A stretch of 14,368 nucleotides of DNA from DATKMS01 sp041497995 (GTDB lineage Bacteria; Desulfobacterota; Binatia; HRBIN30), in contig JBGQHM010000150.1 of assembly GCA_041497995.1 (NCBI GenBank), positions 1 through 14,368 on the forward strand, in the 5' to 3' direction. A program made the translations under genes and the position numbers. The first letter of the stretch is position 1, and the number at the start of each line of letters is the position of its first letter. This document shows, one piece after another, positions 1-7,535 of this stretch. The notes below the pieces were generated by a model. It searched no databases and had not been told where the DNA came from. It saw nothing but the letters and a program-made list of their open reading frames with translations.

Positions 1-370
1 TGGCGAGCAGCACACACGCGAGTGGATGCAGCTTGCCCCAAACCGCTAACGGCTCATACGTCGCCAACCAGCCAAACAGGGCGTAACCGAGAAGATCCGG
101 ACGAAGTCGCGGTAGCAGACGACTGACGATGGCGGTCGGCAAAGCGAACGCGACGAACAGGAGCAGATTCGCGAGCGGAGCAATCCACAGGATCTGCGGG
201 ACATAGTCGTTGCGCCACCCGTGCCAGTCGGGGACGATGGACATCACCCAGCAGACGCCACCTTCTGCCAGCCCGCCAATGACACCGAGGCATGCGGCGA
301 TCAGCACGATCGGCAGTAGCACATGTGCGCCAAATGCCGGCGCAGAGTCCGTCCGGCTCGGCGCCGTCAT
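1..370 (-). CDS. N-terminal membrane domain of a probable sulfatase-type protein (partial, 3' end off window)
   Basis: The reading frame opens at an ATG at 370-368 and stays open for 123 codons to the left edge, so only the N-terminus is visible. It has two clear hydrophobic segments, about residues 16-38 (begins VLLPIVLIAACLGVIGGLAE) and 60-83 (begins ILWIAPLANLLLFVAFALP), and a probable third near 93-123. The pattern 'G-L-A-E-G ... W-I-A-P-L-A-N-L-L-L-F' resembles the membrane anchor that precedes the sulfatase domain in many uncultured deltaproteobacterial proteins; that comparison is from memory and the catalytic domain is not visible. The start lies 7 bases after the stop of the phosphodiesterase-like gene, so the two are probably co-transcribed. 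It could instead be another polytopic protein. The frame and start are well supported; the family is not. Confidence 0.6.
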   Translation of the reverse strand, partial: MTAPSRTDSAPAFGAHVLLPIVLIAACLGVIGGLAEGGVCWVMSIVPDWHGWRNDYVPQILWIAPLANLLLFVAFALPTAIVSRLLPRLRPDLLGYALFGWLATYEPLAVWGKLHPLACVLLA

Positions 371-377
371 CGCGTTC

Positions 378-2222
378 TCATCCCAACAGCGATGCTCCTT
401 CCATCACCGCTCCTTTCGGGACACCCAGGAAGGCGAGAATCGTCGGCGCCAAATCCATCAAGCTCGCGCGACCGTCGCGGAAGGCCCGACTCATGAACAG
501 CACTCCCGGTACCAACGACGGGTCGATGATGTGGTCACCGGCCCACTTCTTCACATTGTCTTCGAACTGCCCTTGCGGTACGCCGCCGAGCGCGGTCGAC
601 CACGAAACCCGGTAGCCCTCCGAAAAGTTGACGAGCAGATCCGGCGCCTCACCCACGAACGGGCCGCGGTACACCTGCTCGCGGGCCAACACACGACTCA
701 CGGCGACCCGGCCGGACACCGGATCTCCCAAGCCGGTGAGTTGTTTTGCAATCGTGGCTTTGATCTGCTCGGCCTCTGCCGGGTCGACGATGCCCTGCCC
801 TTCGCGACCTTTGACGTTGAGATAGAGCCCGCCGAGGCCCAACGCGTATGCCCTGGTGCGGGTCCAATCGACGCCGCGAAAGAAGTCTCCACCATCGGGA
901 CCGGGGGTGATCCCTTCGTTGAGTGCGAGCAGCCCCTGGTCGTGCAGCCACGTATTCAGGTGCACGCCGCGCTGAAAACTGTTCATGCCGTGGTCACTGA
1001 GGACGATCAGCAGCGTCGACTCGTCAGCATACTGCAGCGCTTTGCCGACAATCGCATCACACGCCCGGTAGTGCTCGGCGATCACGTGCTGCAGGTCCTG
1101 GGGCACGGTCCCGCGATTCGCCGGGTGCGCGCTCTCGCCGAAGCGCCAGAACATATGCTGGACCCGGTCCGGCGTGTCGAACAGGCAAAAGAACAAGCCA
1201 GAGCTCAACCGCTCCAGCTCGAACAGCATCATCTCCTCGCGCTCACGCAGGACGGCCTCGCACTGGTCGAGATACGCGCGCTCGTCAAAGCGGCCGTTGT
1301 TGAGGCCGCCGTGATCCTCGACCATGCCCGTCGTGTAGAACGTCCCCAAGCGGCCGGCGAGCTCCTTGGCATACTCTGGAGGCGAGCTGATTGGGAACAT
1401 CGGCGCTTCCGGGTCGAAGTTGACCGGCGATGCGTAGAGCTCGAACACCGGATCAAGCGCAACCAGGTGGAAGCGCACCATCCCTCGAACCGATTGCAGC
1501 AGGCCGGTCTTGAACCTTGCCTTGAGCCACTCGCTCCACGTGCCCAGCCGAACCTCGAGCTCCTTGGGCTGCCCGTCCGAACGGATGACCACACGTTGCG
1601 CGCCTGGCTGGGGATGGATGGTGACGTCGAAGACGAAGTCGCCTCCTGTCTTTGGGTTGCGCGGTCCGATGATCTGCGCAGAGAGTGTTCCGCGCCCGTC
1701 GGCGCGGACGCGCACGACGTTCTCGCTTTCGTGCGCCTGGGCATCGTCCCCATCCGTGTAGAACGTCGAGGTGCCAAGCCCGCCGCGGATGTCGGGAACG
1801 CCCATGCCCGAAAGCATCCGGCCGTCAACATCGTCTGGCGGAAAGGTGCACGGACAGCGCACCACCACCGACCGGACCCCAGCGGCGGAGAGCAGCTCCC
1901 ACAGCGGGGTGCCACGCCGCAGGTTCACCGCCCTGGGCGGCAGATACGCCGCCTTTTGCTCGAAGCGGTTGAGAGAAAAGTCGGGCAAATACGTGCGCGG
2001 GTCGCGGCGCACGAAGTCGAAGATGCCGTGTGCCCCGGGGTTCGTGCCGGTGGCGAAGGTCGACCAGGCCACCGGTGTCTGTGCCGGGTACGTCGTATCG
2101 AGGCGCGAGTAACCCCCTTGCGCACGCAACCGCGCGAGGTGCGGCAACGCCCCGCTGTCCAACAGCGGCTCGGCAATCTTGGGCTCGAACCCGTCTAGTC
2201 CGAGAACGATGACTTTCTTCAC
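378..2222 (-). CDS. Type I phosphodiesterase / nucleotide pyrophosphatase family protein (alkaline phosphatase superfamily)
   Basis: This 614-residue protein has the metal-hydrolase layout of the alkaline phosphatase superfamily. Near the N-terminus is KKVIVLGLDGFEPK with metal ligand D10. Then comes TYPAQTPVAWSTFATGTNP, with T49 as probable nucleophile, followed by GAHGIFDF. Further on are FDTPDRVQHMFWR (D349, H356) and LSDHGMNSF (D410, H411) with a later His near 421. Family members hydrolyse or transfer phosphodiesters such as nucleotide or glycerophosphate groups; the substrate here is unknown. I see no signal peptide from the chosen start. I chose the GTG at 2222 because the family begins almost directly with this beta strand. 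The longer frame from the ATG at 2312 adds 30 Arg/Ala-rich residues and would overlap the upstream gene by 56 bases. No strong ribosome binding site precedes 2222, so the start is moderately sure and the family assignment strong. Confidence 0.85.
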   Translation of the reverse strand: MKKVIVLGLDGFEPKIAEPLLDSGALPHLARLRAQGGYSRLDTTYPAQTPVAWSTFATGTNPGAHGIFDFVRRDPRTYLPDFSLNRFEQKAAYLPPRAVNLRRGTPLWELLSAAGVRSVVVRCPCTFPPDDVDGRMLSGMGVPDIRGGLGTSTFYTDGDDAQAHESENVVRVRADGRGTLSAQIIGPRNPKTGGDFVFDVTIHPQPGAQRVVIRSDGQPKELEVRLGTWSEWLKARFKTGLLQSVRGMVRFHLVALDPVFELYASPVNFDPEAPMFPISSPPEYAKELAGRLGTFYTTGMVEDHGGLNNGRFDERAYLDQCEAVLREREEMMLFELERLSSGLFFCLFDTPDRVQHMFWRFGESAHPANRGTVPQDLQHVIAEHYRACDAIVGKALQYADESTLLIVLSDHGMNSFQRGVHLNTWLHDQGLLALNEGITPGPDGGDFFRGVDWTRTRAYALGLGGLYLNVKGREGQGIVDPAEAEQIKATIAKQLTGLGDPVSGRVAVSRVLAREQVYRGPFVGEAPDLLVNFSEGYRVSWSTALGGVPQGQFEDNVKKWAGDHIIDPSLVPGVLFMSRAFRDGRASLMDLAPTILAFLGVPKGAVMEGASLLG

Positions 2223-2256
2223 GGCTGGTGGGTCCGCGGCAGCTTCGGCCAGCGCG

Positions 2257-2541
2257 CTACGGTTGCCCGTCGGGCGGCTCGACCGCCTGCGGTCCTCGCC
2301 CAGTCGTCGCACTACTCTCGGATGCGGATCTCTTCATGACCAACCGGAAAGCCTTTCGTACAAGAGCGACGACGCGATTCCACAGCATCAGCAGCACCCC
2401 GACGACGGCTCCCAATGCCGACATCACAGGTAGCATCTGGTCAGGTCCGACGTAGAGCGGGGCGAACCCAACCCAGTCTGCCATCGGGCGTGCGAGGTGC
2501 GGTACATGAAGAACCGCTACAATGAACTGTGTCATACCCAT
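2257..2541 (-). CDS. Small single-pass membrane protein (94 residues)
   Basis: This ORF starts at the ATG at 2541, behind a good Shine-Dalgarno (GGAGGG, 9 bases upstream), and ends in TAG at 2257. Residues 1-34 are an amphipathic N-terminal stretch ending in LYVGPDQ. Residues 36-54 form one transmembrane helix (LPVMSALGAVVGVLLMLW). A basic juxtamembrane segment follows (NRVVALVRKAFRLVMKR), then a Ser/Pro-rich polar tail of about 23 residues. The positive-inside rule places the C-terminal tail in the cytoplasm. It lies 62 bases after the polytopic membrane gene and 34 bases before the phosphodiesterase-like gene, so it may be a membrane partner of that hydrolase; that is inference from position. 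I recognise no named family. The same frame extends upstream to 2832, but that part only shadows the neighbouring gene. Confidence 0.75.
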   Translation of the reverse strand: MGMTQFIVAVLHVPHLARPMADWVGFAPLYVGPDQMLPVMSALGAVVGVLLMLWNRVVALVRKAFRLVMKRSASESSATTGRGPQAVEPPDGQP

Positions 2542-2550
2542 GTCAGTAAT

Positions 2551-2556
2551 CCCTCC
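2551..2556 (-). promoter_or_regulatory. Ribosome binding site for the 94-residue membrane protein
   Basis: GGAGGG on the minus strand, 9 bases before the ATG at 2541. It is the clearest Shine-Dalgarno in the window and decides the start of this small gene against the long frame reaching 2832. The 62-base gap it sits in (2542-2603) shows no convincing -35/-10 pair. Confidence 0.65.
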
Positions 2557-2603
2557 GATCTTTCGGTTCCATCGTTTTCCCGAAGTACAGTCGAATGTCC
2601 TTC

Positions 2604-4226
2604 CTAGTACACCCGAGCCAGCGGCGCGGAGGAACGGCCAGTCCCCCAGAGAATCCAGAGAAACACGCCGAACAGGACCAGCAGCACAACCGCAGGGGCC
2701 TGGCTCGTCACGTATCCCATCCCCTGCAGTGTCTTGAGCCACGGGAGTCGTGGACCTTCGACGGTCACGTGGATGATCGACTCGAAGACACCCGATCCTT
2801 GCTCGACATCGCGGTACATCGCCAGGCACCACGACCAGTAGCTACTCGCGACGCCCACCACCCACGCCAGGGCCGCCGGCATGCGAACAAGGAAGCCCGC
2901 AACGATCAGGAACAGGAAGGGCGACACCGGAACAATATGCCGCACCCCCGAGTTGAACTGCATGCGCCCGTACTGGTTGGCGCTGCAGAACAGGAAGAAG
3001 AGCACCGACAACATTCCGATGCACCAGGTTTCGCGGCGGCCGACGAGGCGTGTACCGGCCAACCAAGCGGGGGGATACAGCGCCAGCAACAAAAACGGCG
3101 CAGAGGTGAACAGACCGTATCGAATGCTGAACGCCGTCTCCCAAACCAGATCCCACTTCGGCCAATCCAAGCCGGAGTAACCAAGCTGCGTGAACGTAGC
3201 CGGTGGCATCAGGCGCTGCGCCGGCAGTAGGGGATTGCCGAAGTAGGCCCATTGGTAACCCAGCAGCAGCGCTGCGCATGCAGCGAGGCCCGTCGCGAAG
3301 CGCAGCAAGTCACTCAGAGAGCGCGCCGCCGGCTCGGTCGACCACCAACGCGCCACGGCATACCCCGTCAGTACGACCACCACCATCAACCCGCTGTAGT
3401 CGCAGACCACGGCCCAACCGCTCAGCAAGCCGGCAGCCAGATAGTGGCGGCCGGACGGCGGCGCGGGATCCGCCCACGGCCGCCAGAGCAGCGCGAACGC
3501 AAAGAACGCGCAGTGCGCCACGAGCAGGTTATGATTGAGCTGCGCCGTGCGGTAGAACACGGGCGTCGCAAGCGCATACAGAAAAGCCAAGAGAAGGGCC
3601 GTACGTCGCGACGGCAAGCGGCTCCCCAACACGTAGAACATGGCCACCGCACTGAGCGCGGAGAGCGGCGCCATCGCCAGTGCTTGCATCACGCCGGCGG
3701 CGAGGCCGAACTTGACGTCCAACCCGCGCTCGCGGGCCTTCCGGTGGAACTCGCGCGCCATCGGGTACACCGTGTCGTACGCCGCCGTGTCCGTCGCGCT
3801 CGGCGCTGCCGCGCGGAGGTCACGCACGCGCCCAACCGCTGCGTCAATGAGCGGCCGCGTCAGCATGTACGGCACCGCGCCAACGATCGACGCGCCGGGA
3901 TTGTTGTTGATGACCGCGCCCCGTCCGGGAATCTCAAAGATGTCGGGATGAAACCCGACGTACTCCGACACGTCAAAGCTCAGGTGATCACCGAGACTCA
4001 ATGCGGGATAAATCTCGCGCACCGTATTCGTGGCGAAGTGGAGTACGTACAGCGCCCAGCACGAGAGAAACAGGCGTACCGCGGTGCCGCGCCAGGAGAA
4101 AGGCGGCGCGCTTGGCTGCACACCCTCCTCACGTGCGCTCTGCCTCGCCAACGACAGCTGTTCACGCTGCATGCGCGTGTTGGCCACGGGGCTCATTGCC
4201 GATACGAGCGCAGATGATCGGTCCAT
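2604..4226 (-). CDS. Polytopic membrane protein, probable GT-C-type glycosyltransferase
   Basis: This 540-residue protein has a polar N-terminus of about 46 residues followed by many hydrophobic helices. The first is near 48-67 (VRLFLSCWALYVLHFATN). Others include AALLLGYQWAYFG, FTSAPFLLLALY, SVLFFLFCSANQ, IVPVSPFLFLIVAGF and a last helix near the C-terminus (AVVLLVLFGVFLWILWG). The first large loop carries acidic and glycine-rich motifs (DHLSFDVSEY, FEIPGRGAVINNNPGA) and LNHNLLVAH lies before a later helix. Helix number, an acidic loop after TM1 and the presence of other glycosyltransferases fit a GT-C fold enzyme using a polyprenyl-phosphate sugar. I cannot name donor or acceptor, and a Wzy-like role is not excluded. 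The ATG at 4226 lies 11 bases after the deacetylase stop, with AGGATGAGG just before it as a plausible ribosome binding site. Confidence 0.75.
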   Translation of the reverse strand: MDRSSALVSAMSPVANTRMQREQLSLARQSAREEGVQPSAPPFSWRGTAVRLFLSCWALYVLHFATNTVREIYPALSLGDHLSFDVSEYVGFHPDIFEIPGRGAVINNNPGASIVGAVPYMLTRPLIDAAVGRVRDLRAAAPSATDTAAYDTVYPMAREFHRKARERGLDVKFGLAAGVMQALAMAPLSALSAVAMFYVLGSRLPSRRTALLLAFLYALATPVFYRTAQLNHNLLVAHCAFFAFALLWRPWADPAPPSGRHYLAAGLLSGWAVVCDYSGLMVVVVLTGYAVARWWSTEPAARSLSDLLRFATGLAACAALLLGYQWAYFGNPLLPAQRLMPPATFTQLGYSGLDWPKWDLVWETAFSIRYGLFTSAPFLLLALYPPAWLAGTRLVGRRETWCIGMLSVLFFLFCSANQYGRMQFNSGVRHIVPVSPFLFLIVAGFLVRMPAALAWVVGVASSYWSWCLAMYRDVEQGSGVFESIIHVTVEGPRLPWLKTLQGMGYVTSQAPAVVLLVLFGVFLWILWGTGRSSAPLARVY

Positions 4227-4237
4227 GCTGCCTCATC

Positions 4238-5059
4238 CTACCCGAGGACCATGCGCCGCACAGACCGTCCCCAGCGCCGGCACAACAGATAAGCGTCCAA
4301 GTCGCCGTTGAGCAGTCGCACCAGTCGGCGGCCGGAGCCGACGTAGTACATGTCAACGCGCGGCAGCGCGTGCAGATCCTCGTTCGCCGCTTGCCGTAAC
4401 ACCGTCGTGCAGGCCGCATGGAACTCGCGTCGGACAATGGCCTGCGACGCTGGATCGACGTATCCGAACGGATAAGCAAAGCTCTCGACGCGCATGCCGA
4501 GCTGATCTTCGAGGTCTCGCCGGCAGCCGGCGACCTCGGCTTCCGCCGCGTCTGTGGCGAGCCGGCGCAAGTCCGGATGGCTGCGCGTATGCGCGCCGAT
4601 CTCGATCCCACCATCCACCAGCTCGCGGATCTGCGGGCCCGACAGGATGGGTTGCACCCCGACACCTGGCGGCGGTGGTCCCCAGTCACTCCGTCCGCCG
4701 GTATGTCCGCTGACGAGAAACACGGTCGCAGAGAACCCATGGCGTTGTAGGATCGGTAACCCGGCATCCAGAAAATTGGCGTAGCCATCGTCGAACGTCA
4801 GCACCACACGACGAGCCGGCCAGAAGCCGCAGATGCGGCGATGCGCGATCGCCTCTCGTAGCGTGATACCTCGAAACCCCACGTCGGCAAGGCACGCCAT
4901 CTGCTCGGCGAACGTTGTGGGCGCAACCGACACCACTGAGCCGCTGGAATCCAGGGAGTGATACATTAGGATGGGAATCCGAAGACAGGAATCGCCGGCC
5001 CCCGGCGGCCCGGAACGGTCGGCAGCCTTCGCAACCGCGGGATCCCTCTTGATGCTCAT
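4238..5059 (-). CDS. NodB-type polysaccharide deacetylase (carbohydrate esterase 4)
   Basis: This 273-residue protein carries the ordered motifs of the polysaccharide deacetylase family. They are IPILMYHS at 28-35 (entry strand), VLTFDDGY at 86-93 (motif 1, D90/D91: catalytic base and metal ligand), HTRSHPDL at 157-164 (motif 2, metal ligands H157 and H161) and FAYPFGY at 194-200 (motif 3). Family members remove N- or O-acetyl groups from polymeric or lipid-linked sugars using a divalent metal. There is no obvious signal peptide, which suggests action on a cytoplasmic precursor or an unrecognised export route. The start ATG at 5059 overlaps the GT4 stop as ATGA, so translation is probably coupled. 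All key residues are present, so the enzyme should be active. A truncated relative of its N-terminus appears at 7532-7630. Confidence 0.93.
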   Translation of the reverse strand: MSIKRDPAVAKAADRSGPPGAGDSCLRIPILMYHSLDSSGSVVSVAPTTFAEQMACLADVGFRGITLREAIAHRRICGFWPARRVVLTFDDGYANFLDAGLPILQRHGFSATVFLVSGHTGGRSDWGPPPPGVGVQPILSGPQIRELVDGGIEIGAHTRSHPDLRRLATDAAEAEVAGCRRDLEDQLGMRVESFAYPFGYVDPASQAIVRREFHAACTTVLRQAANEDLHALPRVDMYYVGSGRRLVRLLNGDLDAYLLCRRWGRSVRRMVLG

Positions 5060-5064
5060 GACGG
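5051..5064 (-). repeat. Recurrent gene-junction motif, copy 1
   Basis: Minus-strand CCGTCATGAGCATC spans the GT4 stop and deacetylase start. It is identical over 14 bases to 9513-9526 and differs at two bases from 10562-10575. All three encode the end '...P-x-P-S-stop' of one gene and the start 'M/V-S-I/N' of the next. Confidence 0.6.
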
Positions 5065-6381
5065 TTCGGGGGCGACAAACACCTGTCGCCCTGCCAACAG
5101 CGAGGCGTTCGGGATAACCGTTCCACAGCGCTTCTTAGCCAGCAGGGCACGCGTTACATTTACGTAGTGGCTCAGAAACGCATCCTCCGCGAACTCCGCC
5201 TCGTACGCAGTACGGCCCTCACGTCCCAGACGCTCACGTAGCGTCGGATTGCCACGCAGCGTATCGATGGCTGCACGCAGCTCGTCGGCACTCCGATACA
5301 GCAGCCCGCCGCCGTGGGTGCGGACAAGCTCTTCGAGAGAGCTCTGCGCGTAGACGATCACCGGGGTGGCTGCGGAGAACGACTCGGCAACGATGAGACC
5401 GAAGGTTTCATAGCACAGCGACGGGACGACCGTTGCGATGGCGCCGCGATAGAGCGTTTGCAAGCGAGCATGGTCAACGCGTCCCAGAAACTTGATGTTT
5501 GCGACGCCGGCCGCCATCGACCGCAGCGCGCCCTCGAAGTCGCCGCTTCCCGCAATGAGGAGATCGACACCGGCCAAGGTGCGAAACACCGGGATGATTT
5601 CTTGGACGCCTTTGATCTTCTCCAACCGTCCGCTGAACAGGAAATACGGCCGGCCCGCGTTCGGCGCTTCCTGCGTCTGTTGTGGCGGTGGCAGGTCGGG
5701 GTGGAAGAGGGGTAGCTGGACCATCGTGCCACAGAGTCCACGTTGCTGGTGCATCCGGATGGTAAAGACACTCGGCCCCAGAAAGGCGTCGATATGCCGC
5801 GCGGCCCGGCGCATCAACCCCGTGTGGCGCCACAGCTGCGGCGGCCGGCGCCCCGCGAGTTGGCAACGGATGCAGGTCGGCCGCGTGCACACCGCGCGGT
5901 CGTACTTCCACAGCACGTGCATCGGACAGACGAGCCAGTGTTCGATCAGGGTGCAGAGCTTGAGGCCCCGGCCGTAGCGAAAGACGTGCGGTCCGCCGAG
6001 CAGCGACACGTTGTTGTAGTGAATGACGTCGTACGAACCTCCCTCGATCCAGCGCCGCAGCGCCGGCGCTTGCAGCACCGGCCGCCCCGTTTGCTGGACC
6101 GCCAACAGCCCCAATTTCCCGAGGGACGTTCTGACCGGCCGTACGACGACGTTGGGATGGTCGTTGTACGGTTCCGTCGTCTTGCGCCGTGCGAGCATCT
6201 CGTAGGCCGTCGGACTGTGGATGACCGTCACCTGGTGACCGAGCCGCCCCAGCCCATTGGCGAGGCGATGCGCATAGATCCCATCGCCGCCGAAGTTGTA
6301 CGGAGGGTAGAAGGTGGTGACGATGCAGAAGCGCAGCGGTGTGCCTGGCGACACGGTCTCTGCACCTTCGTCATTCATCAT
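5056..6381 (-). CDS. GT4-family glycosyltransferase (GT-B fold) with an internal cysteine cluster
   Basis: This 441-residue enzyme is a two-domain GT-B transferase. The N-terminal acceptor domain has FYPPYNFGGDGIYAHRLANGL (about 24-44). The donor domain has FLFSGRLEKIKG (248-258), LLIAGSG (275-281), and YETFGLIVAE with the retaining-GT4 E-x7-E pair E325/E333. Between the domains is an unusual insert, EHWLVCPMH, then WKYDRAVCTRPTCIRC, giving C152, C165, C170 and C173, which could bind a metal. It probably transfers a nucleotide-activated hexose to a lipid-linked glycan in the cytoplasm. I chose the ATG at 6381 because it overlaps the upstream small ORF stop as ATGA; a TTG at 6396 would add five residues. 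The C-terminus ends PEPS and overlaps the deacetylase start. Confidence 0.92.
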   Translation of the reverse strand: MMNDEGAETVSPGTPLRFCIVTTFYPPYNFGGDGIYAHRLANGLGRLGHQVTVIHSPTAYEMLARRKTTEPYNDHPNVVVRPVRTSLGKLGLLAVQQTGRPVLQAPALRRWIEGGSYDVIHYNNVSLLGGPHVFRYGRGLKLCTLIEHWLVCPMHVLWKYDRAVCTRPTCIRCQLAGRRPPQLWRHTGLMRRAARHIDAFLGPSVFTIRMHQQRGLCGTMVQLPLFHPDLPPPQQTQEAPNAGRPYFLFSGRLEKIKGVQEIIPVFRTLAGVDLLIAGSGDFEGALRSMAAGVANIKFLGRVDHARLQTLYRGAIATVVPSLCYETFGLIVAESFSAATPVIVYAQSSLEELVRTHGGGLLYRSADELRAAIDTLRGNPTLRERLGREGRTAYEAEFAEDAFLSHYVNVTRALLAKKRCGTVIPNASLLAGRQVFVAPEPS

Positions 6382-6574
6382 CGCTGGCTCGGCCAAACGA
6401 CCAGACTATAGACTTCGCCAATGATGCATCCCACGATGCCACCTGCCATTGCTCCCCAAGGCAACCCCACGAAGGCCCCCAGTCCTGTGACTCGATACCC
6501 ATAGAAATACCATGAAAGGAGTCCCTGATGCTTGCCGACCGTGACCCCACCTTTGATGACCAGCTACGGGTCAT
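6378..6574 (-). pseudogene. Small holin-like membrane ORF, start lost or frameshifted
   Basis: Between two glycosyltransferases, minus-strand codons from 6563 to the TGA at 6380-6378 encode about 61 residues with membrane-protein character. They begin LVIKGGVTVGKHQGLLSWYF, then GYRVTGLGAFVGLPWG and GGIVGCIIGEVYSLVVW. The 'hydrophobic-G-Y-x-V-T-x-x-G-A-F-x-G' pattern resembles small proteins often labelled holin-like and found beside glycan genes. The stop overlaps the GT4 start as ATGA, typical of a genuine gene. However, the frame is closed by a TAG at 6566-6564 and has no ATG, GTG or TTG before its middle. An ATG at 6574-6572 lies in another frame, and losing a single base between about 6571 and 6564 would join it to this frame (MTR...LVIKGG). 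A frameshift, a sequencing error or a non-standard start are all possible. Confidence 0.45.
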
Positions 6575-6602
6575 GACAAAGAGCCCACCGACACGAACGA
6601 AG

Positions 6603-7535
6603 TCACTCCACCTTCTCCAGACTGAGTCCACCGCCGGCAATATACCCAACCATCTCCCCAACGGCTCCGGCGCTCACGTACATCGTAATCAGGGGAAGGC
6701 AGCAGAGGTATCGGCCGACCAAACGGTGCTTCGCTGCGAGGATACGCAACCCACGCATCAGCAACCACGGCGGTAGAAGCACGCTGCCCAGCGCGTGCTT
6801 CAGCTGGCCAAGTCGCGTCAGAAATTGGCAGCGCATCCCGGCGAACGACCGCGAGTAGTGATAGCGTTGCGCCACAAAGTACCAGAAATCGAAAGGCCGG
6901 CGATGATGAACCAGCATCTCGGGCGCACACATCAGTGACACACCACGTACGGCGAGTTGGTCGTAATAGAAAGATTCCCACAGACCACGATCCAACGTCG
7001 CGCAGAGACCAGGAACCACCTCGCGACGGTAGGCAACGTTGTTGGACGGTAACTGGCGTACGGGCCCATCGTTGGCAGGACCAATGAATGCAGCATAGTC
7101 GGCCAAAAAAGCCGCCCAATCGCGTAACCGCTCGGTCCATGCGTTCTCGACAGGACCTCCGACCACAACGCAGCCGGCACGCACGCGGCGAGCGATCGTC
7201 GCAACCCAGTCGTTGCTGGGAACACAGTGGTCTTCGGTCACCGCGACGATTGCACCGCGGGCGGACTTGAGTCCCATGCTACGCAGAGTCGGGATGGTGG
7301 TTCGCGCGGGTGCCGCGAGCAGCGTCACCTCTTGATACGCGCGCCGCAAACGCTCCTGCGTCGCCACGTCGTGACGGGTCGCCACGATGATCTCATCCGC
7401 CGCCGTCTCCTGCCCTTGAAGCGCATCGAGGACGGGCACGAGCAGCTCAAAGGAATTGACCCAGGCAATGACGATCGAGATGAGACCGTCTTCGCGTCTC
7501 GATTCAACGCGCCCCGCACCCGGCTCACCCGTCAC
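6603..7535 (-). CDS. Family-2-like glycosyltransferase with C-terminal membrane segments (paralogue F)
   Basis: This 310-residue protein has a GT-A core and a hydrophobic C-terminus. It opens with ISIVIAWVNSFELLVPVLDAL (19-39), the Rossmann-like beta strand and helix. AIVAVTEDHCVP (95-106) follows with acidic E101/D102 at the metal and nucleotide-sugar site, then GLWESFYYDQLAVRG, the region of the general base. After about residue 240 come hydrophobic stretches (LPPWLLMRGLRILA and YLCCLPLITMYVSAGAVGEM), so it is probably membrane-attached with the catalytic part in the cytoplasm. Donor and acceptor are unknown. The GTG start at 7535 overlaps the preceding 32-codon ORF as GTGA, and AGGTGG lies just upstream. 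It is paralogous to the 7627-8592 gene, with the same length, domain order and C-terminal LSCLPI/LCCLPL region, which suggests a local duplication. Confidence 0.88.
   Translation of the reverse strand: MTGEPGAGRVESRREDGLISIVIAWVNSFELLVPVLDALQGQETAADEIIVATRHDVATQERLRRAYQEVTLLAAPARTTIPTLRSMGLKSARGAIVAVTEDHCVPSNDWVATIARRVRAGCVVVGGPVENAWTERLRDWAAFLADYAAFIGPANDGPVRQLPSNNVAYRREVVPGLCATLDRGLWESFYYDQLAVRGVSLMCAPEMLVHHRRPFDFWYFVAQRYHYSRSFAGMRCQFLTRLGQLKHALGSVLLPPWLLMRGLRILAAKHRLVGRYLCCLPLITMYVSAGAVGEMVGYIAGGGLSLEKVE

Noticed and set aside
210..2198. A 662-codon open frame on the plus strand opposite the phosphodiesterase-like gene
   Set aside because: The minus strand carries a full set of catalytic motifs, whereas the plus frame is Arg/His/Val-rich with no recognisable domain. 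Long antisense frames are expected in GC-rich coding DNA.
2223..2312. Longer N-terminus for the phosphodiesterase-like protein from the ATG at 2312
   Set aside because: Adds 30 Arg/Ala-rich residues overlapping the upstream gene; the family begins at the K-K-V-I-V-L-G-L-D-G strand. Not fully excluded, since the GTG at 2222 has a poor ribosome binding site.
2542..2603. Internal promoter or terminator in the 62-base gap
   Set aside because: I see the Shine-Dalgarno but no clear -35/-10 pair and no GC-rich stem followed by a T-run.
2542..2832. Upstream extension of the 94-residue membrane protein
   Set aside because: The extra residues overlap the end of the polytopic membrane gene, lack any structure, and the Shine-Dalgarno at 2551-2556 points to the ATG at 2541.
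3252..4217. A 321-codon plus-strand frame opposite the polytopic membrane gene
   Set aside because: Very Arg/His/Gln-rich, no domain, and exactly opposite a convincing membrane protein; an antisense shadow.
6371..6661. A 96-codon minus-strand frame covering the gap between two glycosyltransferases
   Set aside because: It overlaps the end of the upstream gene and runs out of frame with the membrane-type peptide in the same DNA. Only its M-T-R start region could matter, as the start of a frameshifted gene.
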